64,000 bases of DNA from Anaerolineaceae bacterium. GTDB taxonomy: Bacteria > Chloroflexota > Anaerolineae > Anaerolineales > Anaerolineaceae. The notes below the pieces were generated by a model. That model made no database searches. It was given only the letters and a program-made list of their open reading frames with translations, and was not told the origin of the DNA. Position numbers and translations under genes: made by a program. Location of the stretch: the NCBI GenBank assembly GCA_002702705.1, contig PABH01000042.1, forward strand, positions 124,001 to 188,000. Direction: 5' to 3'. Below are positions 53,606-62,879 of the stretch, in pieces (the stretch's first letter is position 1; every line of letters starts with the position of its first letter).

Positions 53606-56600
53606 TTAACCTGAAGAACGGAAATCTTCCGGTGACATGCCTGTTTCACGATGGAATATTCTGCTAAAATAACCGCTGTCCGTAAAACCTACTAAAAAAG
53701 CAATTTCGGTAATACTTTTTTGGCTTGTTTTAATTAATTGTTTTGCCTGATTAATCCTGAATCTTTGAATGTACTTTATCGGGGTAATTGCCATTTCCTG
53801 TCTAAAACAAAAAGTTAAGTAATCTTCAGAAATGTTTACATATTGGGCAATATCTTTACGTGTAATTTGCTCTGCATAGTGTTCCTGGATAAAAGCCATA
53901 GCCTGCCTAACCAACCTTTGTGCTGCTTGACTCAAATTCCGTTTGCGATCCAGGGCACTACTGATATGCGCTGCTGTTTCTTTAAGGCTAAACATACCTT
54001 TGTTCAGCACGGTAGTCACTCCCTGATTGATGCGGTCCATATCTGATTCTGTTAAAAGTTTCCCCGTCACAACGATTACAGGGATATCTCGTGTTCTTTC
54101 ATTTGACCGCATAAATTCTAAAACCTCAAAACCATCCATGACGGGCATCTGTAAATCCAATAAAACAACATCGACTTTTTCTTGTTTAAGGATATCCAAG
54201 GCAATATTTCCATTTTGAGCTTTTAAAACACGGTAAGAAGAAGATTGTGATTGCACAACGCGGGCAAGCATCTCGACTGCATCCGGATTATCGTCAACAA
54301 TAAGATAGTTAATGACTGGTTGTTCTGAATCAATCATTAATCTGACATGGTCAAAGGTTTGTGTCAGGTCAGAAAGATCAATGGGTTTTGTAAGATAATC
54401 CAGATTTAATATTCCCTCCCCATTTGGCGATGAGGAATAAAACATAATCGGAATGCCTATTGCTAAATGATTGCTTTTAATTCCTTTAAGCGTGTTCCAT
54501 CCCATCTCAGATTGAATGCTTACATCCAAAATAATTGCGTCCGGGGGTGACTTGACCAACATGGTTTGCCACTCTTTTTTTCGTTCCATCATGAACTTTT
54601 GCACATTGATTCCGGTATAAGTTAAAAGATCACATAAATTGGCACAGGTATTTTCATGAGTTAATAAGACCATCACAGTTTGTTGAGAAACTGATTGGTT
54701 GTGCTCATTCGATATTTGTTTTGCTGGGGGTTGTACAGTTGGTAAGTTGAAATAAAAACAAGAACCCTCACCTTCTAATCCAGTTGACTCCACACCAATC
54801 GTTCCATCATGCATTTCAATGAGTATCTTACTAATTGCTAATCCCAAACCCAACCCCGGATAACCGCGTGAAATGCTGCTTTCTAAGCGGCGAAATTCAC
54901 CAAAAATTACCGCCTGATCTTCAGGGCGAATTCCCAATCCAGTATCACATACACGCACGGATACAGTATTAATCCCTGCTTCAACGAATAATGAAATTTC
55001 ACCTTCAGCAGTAAATTTGACTGCATTATTAATAAAATTTAAGACAACCTGACGTAGACGGGTACTATCGCCCCAAACCCAAGGGCCGGTTTCTGGTAAA
55101 TTTGCCTTCCAGGAAAGTCCTTTGTCGGTCGTTAATTGGGCTCCGCTATCAATAACCATTCGAAGCGTTGCGCTTAAATCAATTAATTCCATATTCAGCC
55201 GTAGTTGACCTGCATCCCTATTAGCCAGATCAAGCACATCACCAATCAATCCACCCAGGTGTTGAGCATAAGCATTAATTCGCTCAACATCTCTCTGAAC
55301 AGGCTCGGGAAGAAGTAATTTTTCCTCAGCGCTTTCATCCAATAAGATTCCACTTAATCCGACGATTAAATTTAATGGTGTACGTAATTCGTGGCTTATC
55401 GTTGACAAAAAACGACTCTTCAATCGATCAGCTTCTTCAGCACGTTGTCGTTCCGAGTTAGCTTGCTGATATAACCTGGTGGAGTTAAAAGCACCGCCCA
55501 ATTGCTGAACGATAGAACCATAAAGATCAAAATTCTCTACACCGAATCCCACAAAGCCAATTTGTTTTGTTGGTGTAAGAATAGGAATTAAAGTTAAAAT
55601 AAATGGCTGAGATTCCTCAATTATTTCGGATGGAGGAAATTCTTGAGTCTTAAAACGGATTGGGTTTTGTTCCACATCCAATACATTGCGCAAAATACTC
55701 CAGGCAATAGGGTTTTCCCCATCCGATTCAAACAGGACTAACATTGCTGTATGAATGTCTAAATCCGGTAAGTGGGTTGCTAAAATTTCATAAATCTGAG
55801 ATTCATCAAGAACATTAAGTAATCTTGCGGTTAACAAACTCAAACGACTGGTTGTCCACCGTTCATTAATCACATATTGTTGGTGATGGTGCTGTAAATG
55901 GGCACTGATCACAAGTCTCGCATCACTTAAGATTTCATTCACCAAATTGGATGAAAAAGAACTGGAAAACGACACTGCTCCCCAATTTTTTTCTAAGAGT
56001 GAGATTGCAACTTGCCATATATGGGTGTCATCATCTCCGGATACGACACGATCAAGCAGCCTCGTTAATGTGTTATGAAATTCTTGACGATCACCGGAAT
56101 AGATTGTTTTTGTAAAAGAATTAACTAATTGTTCGCTAAAAGCGTAACATTCATCTTCAGTTAAGTTGTAGGTTTGATTTATGATACTTTCTGCAATGTT
56201 CTGAGCCAGTTCCGAGGTTTTTTTATCGGAAGATAAAAAATGAGATGATTTCTCAAATTTATTACTAGTAGAAGAAATCTTTTGTATACCACAACCACAA
56301 GATTCACGAACCACCAAACGAGCATTTATTTTTACAATTTCTGGTAATGAGATACCCTCTTCCAGGTGGTGAAAAAGCAGTTCAACAGCACGATAACCAA
56401 TACTAAACAAAGGGACATGAATACTGGTTAAGCCGGGTTTATGAATCGCGCCATCTAATCGATTATCAAAACCAATAACTGCAATATCCTGTGGAACTCG
56501 TAATCCAACTTCAGATAAAGCCTTCATTGCACCTAAAGCAGATTCATCATTACTTGCAAGCACAGCCGAAAATTTAGCCCCGGTTTTAATAATTTTCATC

Positions 56601-57217
56601 ATGGCATCATAACCGCCACTAAAAACATGGTTCCCATAAGCGATTAGATCTGGATTTCCATCCAGGTTGTAATTATCACGCGCAGATTGGTATGCTCTTA
56701 GACGTTCTCCGGTGTCCCCCATTAAATCCATAGGAGAACCCGCAATAAAAGCAATTTGTTTATGGCCATGACCTATTAAATGGTAGATTGCCTCATGAAT
56801 GCCGCCTTCATTGTCAATAACTATTTTTGAACCCGTCTCACCTAATCCGATAAATAAAGTTGGATGACCATGTTTTACGAACTCTTTTACATATTCTGTC
56901 CGAGTTTGTGAATGAAGAGGATTTGCGATAATTAATCCATCGGTATTCCAAGGACCAATCGGGACAAAATCATGATCGGTAGAAATAAACGGCCAGGCAG
57001 GCCGAAGAGGATCTGTTGGGCTGGCTGAAGGTCCAATTCCACAACCTAATAATAGATTACAACCAAGATCTTGGGCAGCCCGACTGATTCCTCGATAAAT
57101 TGGTGCCAGGTAACTTAGATTTGTTGCCGTTCTATAAAATTGCCAACCAGCTAAAACTCCAATTGTCGGTTTATCGTGACGGTAAACTTGGTTGGTTTGT
57201 GGATTGTTTTGACGCAT
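53606..57217 (-). CDS. LacI-sensor hybrid histidine kinase with two receivers and AraC output
   Basis: This 1203-residue cytoplasmic protein has, in order: a LacI-type periplasmic-binding-fold sensor (about 17-310, ending RESCGCG) without a helix-turn-helix; a helical/GAF-like region (about 340-580); HisKA with SHELRTP (His609); a HATPase domain (LRQVVLNFINNAVKF, VCDTGLGI, GLGLGLAI); a degenerate first receiver (about 848-946, Asp898); a canonical receiver (about 970-1085, Asp1021 in LLDLQMP); and an AraC domain (about 1100-1203). It combines sugar sensing, phosphorelay and DNA binding in one chain, comparable to Bacteroidetes hybrid two-component systems but with an intracellular LacI sensor. 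It lies upstream of the beta-glucan genes and probably activates them. Confidence 0.92.
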   Translation of the reverse strand: MRQNNPQTNQVYRHDKPTIGVLAGWQFYRTATNLSYLAPIYRGISRAAQDLGCNLLLGCGIGPSASPTDPLRPAWPFISTDHDFVPIGPWNTDGLIIANPLHSQTRTEYVKEFVKHGHPTLFIGLGETGSKIVIDNEGGIHEAIYHLIGHGHKQIAFIAGSPMDLMGDTGERLRAYQSARDNYNLDGNPDLIAYGNHVFSGGYDAMMKIIKTGAKFSAVLASNDESALGAMKALSEVGLRVPQDIAVIGFDNRLDGAIHKPGLTSIHVPLFSIGYRAVELLFHHLEEGISLPEIVKINARLVVRESCGCGIQKISSTSNKFEKSSHFLSSDKKTSELAQNIAESIINQTYNLTEDECYAFSEQLVNSFTKTIYSGDRQEFHNTLTRLLDRVVSGDDDTHIWQVAISLLEKNWGAVSFSSSFSSNLVNEILSDARLVISAHLQHHHQQYVINERWTTSRLSLLTARLLNVLDESQIYEILATHLPDLDIHTAMLVLFESDGENPIAWSILRNVLDVEQNPIRFKTQEFPPSEIIEESQPFILTLIPILTPTKQIGFVGFGVENFDLYGSIVQQLGGAFNSTRLYQQANSERQRAEEADRLKSRFLSTISHELRTPLNLIVGLSGILLDESAEEKLLLPEPVQRDVERINAYAQHLGGLIGDVLDLANRDAGQLRLNMELIDLSATLRMVIDSGAQLTTDKGLSWKANLPETGPWVWGDSTRLRQVVLNFINNAVKFTAEGEISLFVEAGINTVSVRVCDTGLGIRPEDQAVIFGEFRRLESSISRGYPGLGLGLAISKILIEMHDGTIGVESTGLEGEGSCFYFNLPTVQPPAKQISNEHNQSVSQQTVMVLLTHENTCANLCDLLTYTGINVQKFMMERKKEWQTMLVKSPPDAIILDVSIQSEMGWNTLKGIKSNHLAIGIPIMFYSSSPNGEGILNLDYLTKPIDLSDLTQTFDHVRLMIDSEQPVINYLIVDDNPDAVEMLARVVQSQSSSYRVLKAQNGNIALDILKQEKVDVVLLDLQMPVMDGFEVLEFMRSNERTRDIPVIVVTGKLLTESDMDRINQGVTTVLNKGMFSLKETAAHISSALDRKRNLSQAAQRLVRQAMAFIQEHYAEQITRKDIAQYVNISEDYLTFCFRQEMAITPIKYIQRFRINQAKQLIKTSQKSITEIAFLVGFTDSGYFSRIFHRETGMSPEDFRSSG

Positions 57218-57341
57218 AATCCCTCAAGGTTGCTTGAACAGGAGTAACGGGTATGCTTATTATACAACTTTATTTAAGAGATCTGTTTTTAGCAGGTATC
57301 TTAAGAAATAAGCTTTCAGTAAATGTCTGCTTCCCCAAAAT

Positions 57342-59216
57342 TTATGGAGCAAAAAGCACATTTTGTTGTAAGAACATCTCCACTTGTTTGTAAAAATCAA
57401 GCAAGGTTTCATTTTTACGAAAACCATGACCCTCACCTTCATATAATTGGTAAATAAATGGAACACCTTGTTGGCGTAATTTTTTTACAATTTCTTCTGC
57501 CTGGTTTTGTGGTACAACCGTATCTTCACTACCCTGGAAAATCGCCAACGCATCCCGAATTCGTTCTGCATGGAAAACAGCCGACCAGGCATGGTATCGT
57601 TCTGCGGCTTCCGGCAGCGTGCCAATTAAGAAATCATTATTATGCGCTTCAAATTTATGAATATCCTGATCTAAAGTGAATAAATTGCTGATACCATACA
57701 ATGAAACACCAGCCTTAAATACGCCAGGATAACGCACAAGGCTGTTTAATACGGTATATCCACCTGCACTACCACCCATAATAATCAATTGTTTTGGGTT
57801 CGCTAATTTCCGGTCAATGAGTGTCCTCGCACCACTGACGGCGTCTTCCACATCCACATCCCCCCAGCGTTGATAAAGTTTATTCTGATAACTGTAACCA
57901 TATCCCGTACTGCCGCGGTGGTTCACTTCCAGCCAACCATAACCTCGGGAAGTGAAATAACTGATATCCGCATCATACCGCACGGTTGCTTGAGAAGTGG
58001 GCCCACCGTGAATATGAATAATAACCGGTGGAAGTCCCTCCGATTGGAACTTCGGATTCGCAGGTTGGTAATACAATCCAAACACCTCACTCCCATCTTC
58101 TGCCTGCCATGAAATCACTTCTGGCATCGGCAGATATTCGGGATTGATATTTTCCGGGGAACTGCGAGCTACTGTTCGCCATCCTTGTTCTTCTCGAACC
58201 ACAATCCGAGGTGTAATTTGTGGACTGGTAACGATGGCAGTTATCTTTCCCAACTTAGAAATATGGATCTGACGAATCCAGGTATAAGGCTGAATATTTA
58301 TTTCCGAGATATCTCCATTCTTGATTTCCACCTGATATAACCGGGCAAACCCGGCTTCATGTTGAATATAAATGATACTTTTGTTATCCGGCATCCAGGC
58401 GTAAGTGCGAATACCTTGTACCCAGGCGGGAATGGTTAGGTGCACTCCTTGCGGAGCCAATAACACGGTTTGTTTTTCTGCTGCCAGGTCATACAATACA
58501 AACTCATCCCACTCTTCAGCACTGCGGATATAACTTAAAGTTGTTCCATCCGGAGAAAACTCTGGTTGAAAGATGATCGTTTCGTCGTTTCCATCCACTA
58601 AGCGAATATTATTTAATCCTGGCAAATCTCCCATCACAACATCTGCTACCATCAAACGTGTAGCTTCCCAGGGCATGTGAGGGTGATCCCATTCAATCCA
58701 GGTTATTTGTTTTCCATTCGGAGACCAGGTCGGCTGCATGTAAAAATCGGCACCCTGTTTTAAAATCCGCGGCCATTCTTTTCCCTCAGAATCAACAACC
58801 GCCAAAACATCCAAATTGCCATCCGAGAAAACATATATCACCCATTCACCATCCGGGGAGATTTTCGGTGAAGCAACACCGCCATACGATGGGGTAATGG
58901 CACGCGGACGATCATAACCCAATTCACGGCGGTATAAACGGCCATCCTTTCCGGCAAATATAACCACATCATTAAGAACATCAAACTCACCGCCACCATA
59001 GCCCACCCCGCCGCGGCAAGAAATTTCTTGATTCAAATCCCAACCTGGTTCTTTTGTATCAGAAGCAACCAACACACCCTGACCTGAACGACCTTCTAAC
59101 CAGACTAAATTTTCTTTCTCTGCATCCCAACGGACTTCATTTAATCGAATTCCCTGACTCAATTCTTCAGCGGATATGGGGCTTGCCCATAATCCGTAAG
59201 GTTTATTCTGTTTCAT
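57342..59216 (-). CDS. S9 family prolyl oligopeptidase/acylaminoacyl peptidase
   Basis: The 624-residue serine peptidase has an N-terminal beta-propeller (about 40-360, with WD40/TolB-like repeats such as ISPDGEWVIYVFSDG and FSPDGTTLSYIRS). The C-terminal alpha/beta hydrolase holds the oxyanion region IHGGPTSQ, nucleophile GGSAGGY, acid GSEDTVVP and catalytic His EGEGHGFR. It cleaves short peptides or acyl-aminoacyl bonds. No signal peptide is seen, so it is cytoplasmic. It is monocistronic. Confidence 0.92.
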   Translation of the reverse strand: MKQNKPYGLWASPISAEELSQGIRLNEVRWDAEKENLVWLEGRSGQGVLVASDTKEPGWDLNQEISCRGGVGYGGGEFDVLNDVVIFAGKDGRLYRRELGYDRPRAITPSYGGVASPKISPDGEWVIYVFSDGNLDVLAVVDSEGKEWPRILKQGADFYMQPTWSPNGKQITWIEWDHPHMPWEATRLMVADVVMGDLPGLNNIRLVDGNDETIIFQPEFSPDGTTLSYIRSAEEWDEFVLYDLAAEKQTVLLAPQGVHLTIPAWVQGIRTYAWMPDNKSIIYIQHEAGFARLYQVEIKNGDISEINIQPYTWIRQIHISKLGKITAIVTSPQITPRIVVREEQGWRTVARSSPENINPEYLPMPEVISWQAEDGSEVFGLYYQPANPKFQSEGLPPVIIHIHGGPTSQATVRYDADISYFTSRGYGWLEVNHRGSTGYGYSYQNKLYQRWGDVDVEDAVSGARTLIDRKLANPKQLIIMGGSAGGYTVLNSLVRYPGVFKAGVSLYGISNLFTLDQDIHKFEAHNNDFLIGTLPEAAERYHAWSAVFHAERIRDALAIFQGSEDTVVPQNQAEEIVKKLRQQGVPFIYQLYEGEGHGFRKNETLLDFYKQVEMFLQQNVLFAP

Positions 59217-59305
59217 TTTTCTTCCTTAATTTCTCTTTTTAGATCTTCATTTTTTAATGTTCTTCATACCCTCTATGCCCAGACAGAGTATCGTTATCAG
59301 GTTTT

Positions 59306-59623
59306 TTATCCGATATACTCACCAAAGATTTCTTTGATCTTTTGTAATGGTTTAAAACCCGTCATACGGTCCTGAACCTCACCATTTTTAAAAAGCATTA
59401 CAGTCGGCACACTCATCACCGTATAATTCATCGCCAAATCGGGGTTTTCATCGACATTAATATGACCTAATATCATTTTTCCCTCCCATTCTTCGGCAAG
59501 TTTATGCAGTTCAGGTTCCAAGCGTTTACAAGGCACACACCAAACTGCACCAAATTCAACCATAACAGGTAAGTCCGCCCCTAACACCTGATCTTCGAAA
59601 TTTTCCTGGGTTAACTGAATCAT
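59306..59623 (-). CDS. trxA: thioredoxin
   Basis: The 105-residue protein has the thioredoxin fold with active site WCVPCKR (about residues 28-34) in place of the usual WCGPCK. The cis-Pro loop SVPTVMLFKNG and the buried Asp region NVDENPDLAMNY are also present. It reduces protein disulfides in the cytoplasm. Val in the CxxC dipeptide could shift the redox potential relative to WCGPC. It is separated from the peptidase gene by 89 bases, and no thioredoxin reductase is nearby. Confidence 0.9.
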   Translation of the reverse strand: MIQLTQENFEDQVLGADLPVMVEFGAVWCVPCKRLEPELHKLAEEWEGKMILGHINVDENPDLAMNYTVMSVPTVMLFKNGEVQDRMTGFKPLQKIKEIFGEYIG

Positions 59624-59655
59624 ACTTCCTCCAAACCAGTTACTTTTTAATAATT

Positions 59656-59683
59656 TTGAAATTTAAGAACTCTTATGTACAAT
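59656..59683 (+). promoter_or_regulatory. promoter for the GNAT gene
   Basis: TTGAAA (59656-59661) and TACAAT (59678-59683) are 16 bases apart, 42 bases before the ATG of the acetyltransferase gene. Confidence 0.5.
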
Positions 59684-59725
59684 GAAAGTATAGTCGATTG
59701 GTAATTTTTTGTCAGGCAGGAAACC

Positions 59726-60214
59726 ATGGAAATCTTTAATTTGAGGGATATCGTTGCGAAAGATCAAGAGTGGATTCGTCCTTGGATCATATTTCAATGG
59801 GGAGCAGAATATGTCATAGCCCATGATACAAAATATGTTCCTGTGGATTTGCCGGGTGTAGTTGCTGTAGATACAAATGGTGAAAATATCGGATTAATTA
59901 CTTACCAGATTATGGACCAGGAATGTGAATTAATCACATTAAATTCATTAAGAGAAGGTATCGGGGTTGGAACCGCTTTAATCGAAGCGGTAAAGCATCG
60001 TGCAATCCAAGAGGGATGTAAACGGATTTGGCTTGTAACAACCAATGATAATCTGAATGCCGTTCGTTTTTACCAAAAAAGAGGATTTCATTTAGTTCGT
60101 ATCCATCGTAATTCCGTAACCAGAGCACGTAAACAAAAACCGGAAATTCCAGAAATTGGAGACTTTGGCATACCTATTCGTGATGAAATTGAATTGGAAT
60201 TTGTTTTCGATTAA
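59726..60214 (+). CDS. GNAT family N-acetyltransferase
   Basis: The 162-residue GNAT protein has the acetyl-CoA-binding motif A region LREGIGVGTALIEAVKHRA (Q/RxxGxG/A-like, here GIGVG, about 77-95), then RIWLVTTNDNLNAVRFYQKRGFHLVRIHR, the classic motif B. It transfers acetyl from acetyl-CoA to an amine of unknown identity. AGGAAA precedes the ATG at 59726. Its substrate cannot be inferred from neighbours; amino acid, antibiotic or protein N-terminus are all possible. Confidence 0.88.
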   Translation: MEIFNLRDIVAKDQEWIRPWIIFQWGAEYVIAHDTKYVPVDLPGVVAVDTNGENIGLITYQIMDQECELITLNSLREGIGVGTALIEAVKHRAIQEGCKRIWLVTTNDNLNAVRFYQKRGFHLVRIHRNSVTRARKQKPEIPEIGDFGIPIRDEIELEFVFD

Positions 60215-60287
60215 ACACATTTAATACACTATAATTGGCGCTTACCTTAAGAGTGGTCTGGTTTAATTCGACCTTTTAGACCACCAA

Positions 60288-60917
60288 ATGGATGAGGTTC
60301 GCGTGTTGTTTTTATCGCAAGGAATATTTTTTGGTTTATACGGTGCATTGTTACCAGGCCCTTTTCAGGCTTTTTTGTTGTCGCAGATTTTGCGAAATGG
60401 CTGGAAACGCACGCTACGTTTGGCATTGATTCCGCTGTTTTCTGATGTGCCTGTTATTTTCCTCTTTTTATTGATTTTATCTCAGGTGCCGGGTTGGTTC
60501 ATCAATTTACTTCAGATAAGTGGTGGCTCTTTTTTGATATATCTTGCCTGGGATGCCTATCAATCTTCAAAACATACAACTACGATATTGGATGATAAAA
60601 AAGGATCTGATGGAAGTCTGTTTAAGGGTGCTGCCATCAACCTGCTCAACCCAAATGTTTATATTTTTTGGGGTACTGTTGGTGTACCAACCATCCTTAA
60701 GGGCTGGGCTGTCAGCCCGTTTTCCGGTTTAGCCTTCGTGTTTGGCATGCTTGGAACGATGATCCCCGTTACCATGCTGCTGATTTTCGTTTTTAGTAAA
60801 ATGGGACAATTTAAACCAAATCTTCGCAAAAATCTTTCCCGATTTATCGCTTTCCTGCTTTTATGTGTCGGGTTATATTTGATTACGAATGGAATCCTGA
60901 CGGTAGTTTCCGCTTAA
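60288..60917 (+). CDS. LysE/RhtB-family exporter
   Basis: The 209-residue protein has six membrane helices and the LysE family pattern GALLPGPFQAFLLSQILRNGWKRTLRLALIPLFSD near the N-terminus, with AAINLLNPNVYIFWGTVG (N-L-L-N-P motif) in the middle. These carriers export amino acids or related compounds. The ATG at 60288 has no clear ribosome binding site, whereas GTG at 60303 has GAGG five bases upstream and would give a 204-residue protein; the latter may be the real start. It lies 58 bases before the RNA-modification operon and could be cotranscribed. Confidence 0.82.
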   Translation: MDEVRVLFLSQGIFFGLYGALLPGPFQAFLLSQILRNGWKRTLRLALIPLFSDVPVIFLFLLILSQVPGWFINLLQISGGSFLIYLAWDAYQSSKHTTTILDDKKGSDGSLFKGAAINLLNPNVYIFWGTVGVPTILKGWAVSPFSGLAFVFGMLGTMIPVTMLLIFVFSKMGQFKPNLRKNLSRFIAFLLLCVGLYLITNGILTVVSA

Positions 60918-60975
60918 TGGCATTTGACCTGCCCTTGCGATGTGAACAAGCTTATTGCATAATGGTGATATGAGT

Positions 60976-62079
60976 ATGGAAATCAAAAAGTTTCTGGATT
61001 TACCCCACGGAAGACTCAATTTTCCGGTATACCTGCCGGACGCCACGTATGGATTGGTACGAGCGGCAGATGCCGCAGACCTGGAAAATGCCGAAATTGA
61101 AGCTGTGGTAATGAACACCTTTCACCTGATGCAAAAACCCGGCACCACAACCATTCAGGCTTTAGGCGGACTGCACAATATGAGTGGTTGGCAAAGGCCC
61201 ATCATTACCGATTCCGGCGGTTTTCAGGCCTATTCATTAATTCGACAAAACCCGAAATTTGGCAGCATGTCCAGTAAAGGCATCAGTTTTCAGCCGGAAG
61301 GTTCCAGCCGGAAATATCAGCTAACCCCGGAAAAAAGTGTGCAGCTGCAGTTGGCCTACGGGGCAGATGTCGTCATTTGCCTGGATGATTGCACCCATGT
61401 TGATTCCTCGGATGAGGTACAAGAAATCTCTGTTGATCGTACCATCGCTTGGGCCAAACGGTCTCGAGAAACCTTTGATAAGTTATTAAAGGATAAAAAA
61501 TATGCCAAAGGGCAAAAACCACTGCTGTTTGGTGTGATCCAGGGCGGCGGCATCTTTGAAGAACGAAAACGATGTGCTGAAGCCTTACTCGAAATCGGAT
61601 TTGATGGTTTCGGATATGGTGGTTGGCCTCTGGATGGGGAAGGAAATCTTTTAACCGATATTCTTAAATACACCCGTTCGCTTATTCCTCCTGAATATCC
61701 AATGCATGCCCTCGGCATTGGCCATCCTTATAACGTCCTGGCATGTTATCAATTGGGTTATGGCATTTTTGACTGTGCCATGCCCACTCGTGATGCTCGC
61801 CATGGTCGCTTGTATAGTTTTGTGAACCCAAGTGATGCCCCTCAGGCCGGGTTAACCGGTAAATGGTTAAAATATATTTACATTAATGATGAAGAACATA
61901 TTAAAGCCAACCTGCCCATTACCCAGGGTTGTGATTGTCTGACCTGTACCCGTTTTTCACGGGGATATTTACATCATATTTTTAAAATGAATGACAGCCT
62001 TTATCACAGGTTAGCCACAATCCATAATTTGCGTTTCATGACCCAACTTTGTGATCGGATCCGTTTATTAGAATTATGA
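60976..62079 (+). CDS. divergent tRNA-guanine transglycosylase (TGT) family protein
   Basis: This 367-residue TIM-barrel protein retains the TGT catalytic frame: base Asp79 in ITDSGGFQ, nucleophile Asp266 in FDCAMPTRDARHG, and the zinc site Cys319, Cys321, Cys324 and His350 (CDCLTC...H). The base-recognition loop, GGLAVGE in E. coli TGT, reads GYGGWPLDGE (213-222), and the usual FDECTPYP is CLDDCTHVD. It should exchange a guanine for a 7-deazaguanine-type base in RNA, but base and RNA target may differ from tRNA queuosine. ATG at 60976 is chosen (GGTG eight bases upstream); TTG 60955 and ATG 60970 are alternatives. It heads an operon with rRNA methyltransferases, and a weak promoter TTGCGA-17-CATAAT ends at 60963. 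Confidence 0.87.
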   Translation: MEIKKFLDLPHGRLNFPVYLPDATYGLVRAADAADLENAEIEAVVMNTFHLMQKPGTTTIQALGGLHNMSGWQRPIITDSGGFQAYSLIRQNPKFGSMSSKGISFQPEGSSRKYQLTPEKSVQLQLAYGADVVICLDDCTHVDSSDEVQEISVDRTIAWAKRSRETFDKLLKDKKYAKGQKPLLFGVIQGGGIFEERKRCAEALLEIGFDGFGYGGWPLDGEGNLLTDILKYTRSLIPPEYPMHALGIGHPYNVLACYQLGYGIFDCAMPTRDARHGRLYSFVNPSDAPQAGLTGKWLKYIYINDEEHIKANLPITQGCDCLTCTRFSRGYLHHIFKMNDSLYHRLATIHNLRFMTQLCDRIRLLEL

Positions 62080-62879
62080 AGAAAGATATAGAAGAATTAA
62101 TAGAAACCGTAAAATCAAGTAACAAATACCGCAATATCCACACCGGTTTGGTAGAACATATTGCGGAAGCCGAATTAAATAAAGGCCGTTCGTGGAAAGA
62201 TACAGTTAAAGCGGTGCGCAGTAAACTGCACCAGGTTGGGGCTGCATACCAACCCCAACCCATCCATTATGAACAGTTGGTAGAGATCATGGAAACTCTG
62301 CCAAAGGATCTCCATCACCCTGCAGTTAAAGCGTTTTGCCAACAGGCTATGCAGCAGCATGCTTCAACTCGAGAACGTCTGCCTTTTTTGGAGCAGTTTT
62401 ATCAACAGCTCTTTTCTCCTTTGGCACCTATCGATTCATTAATGGATGTAGCCTGTGGCCTTAATCCACTTGCCCTGCCGTGGATGTCCCTTCCCGTTGA
62501 ATGTAAAATCACGGTTTGTGATATTTACACTGACCAGATTGAGTTTTTAAACCGGTTTTTTGATTATTTTTCAATAAACGGCAAAGCCGGTTTTTGTGAT
62601 CTGACCTTAACTATTCCCAAAGAAGCCGTCCAAGTTGCTTTGGTTTTAAAAACAATTCCCTGCCTGGAACAGGTTGATAAGGAAATTGGGGCCCGGCTTT
62701 TGGCTGGTTTACCCGCTGAAAACCTGATCGTAAGTTTCCCCTCTAAATCTTTAGGTGGCAAAGTAAAAGGTATGCGTCAGCATTACGCAGCACATTTTAA
62801 TCAAATGGTAGCCTTATTTCCCTGGCAAGTTACCTTACTTCCGTTTGATAATGAAGATGTATACCTGATTCAAAAATGA
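62076..62879 (+). CDS. Arm/Rmt-family 16S rRNA (guanine1405-N7)-methyltransferase
   Basis: This 267-residue SAM-dependent enzyme matches the aminoglycoside-resistance methyltransferases ArmA/RmtB (about 250 residues) along its length: a helical N-terminal domain (1-90), HASTRERL (95-102), SAM motif DVACGLNPLAL (124-134), CDI, LKTIPCLEQ (191-199) and SFPSKSLGGKVKGM (220-233). All conserved catalytic-site motifs of the family are present. Known relatives methylate G1405 N7 of 16S rRNA in the 30S decoding site, giving resistance to kanamycin- and gentamicin-type aminoglycosides. Here the gene is chromosomal in a non-producer-like setting, overlapping TGT upstream (ATGA) and a paralog downstream. 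Confidence 0.88.
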   Translation: MKKDIEELIETVKSSNKYRNIHTGLVEHIAEAELNKGRSWKDTVKAVRSKLHQVGAAYQPQPIHYEQLVEIMETLPKDLHHPAVKAFCQQAMQQHASTRERLPFLEQFYQQLFSPLAPIDSLMDVACGLNPLALPWMSLPVECKITVCDIYTDQIEFLNRFFDYFSINGKAGFCDLTLTIPKEAVQVALVLKTIPCLEQVDKEIGARLLAGLPAENLIVSFPSKSLGGKVKGMRQHYAAHFNQMVALFPWQVTLLPFDNEDVYLIQK

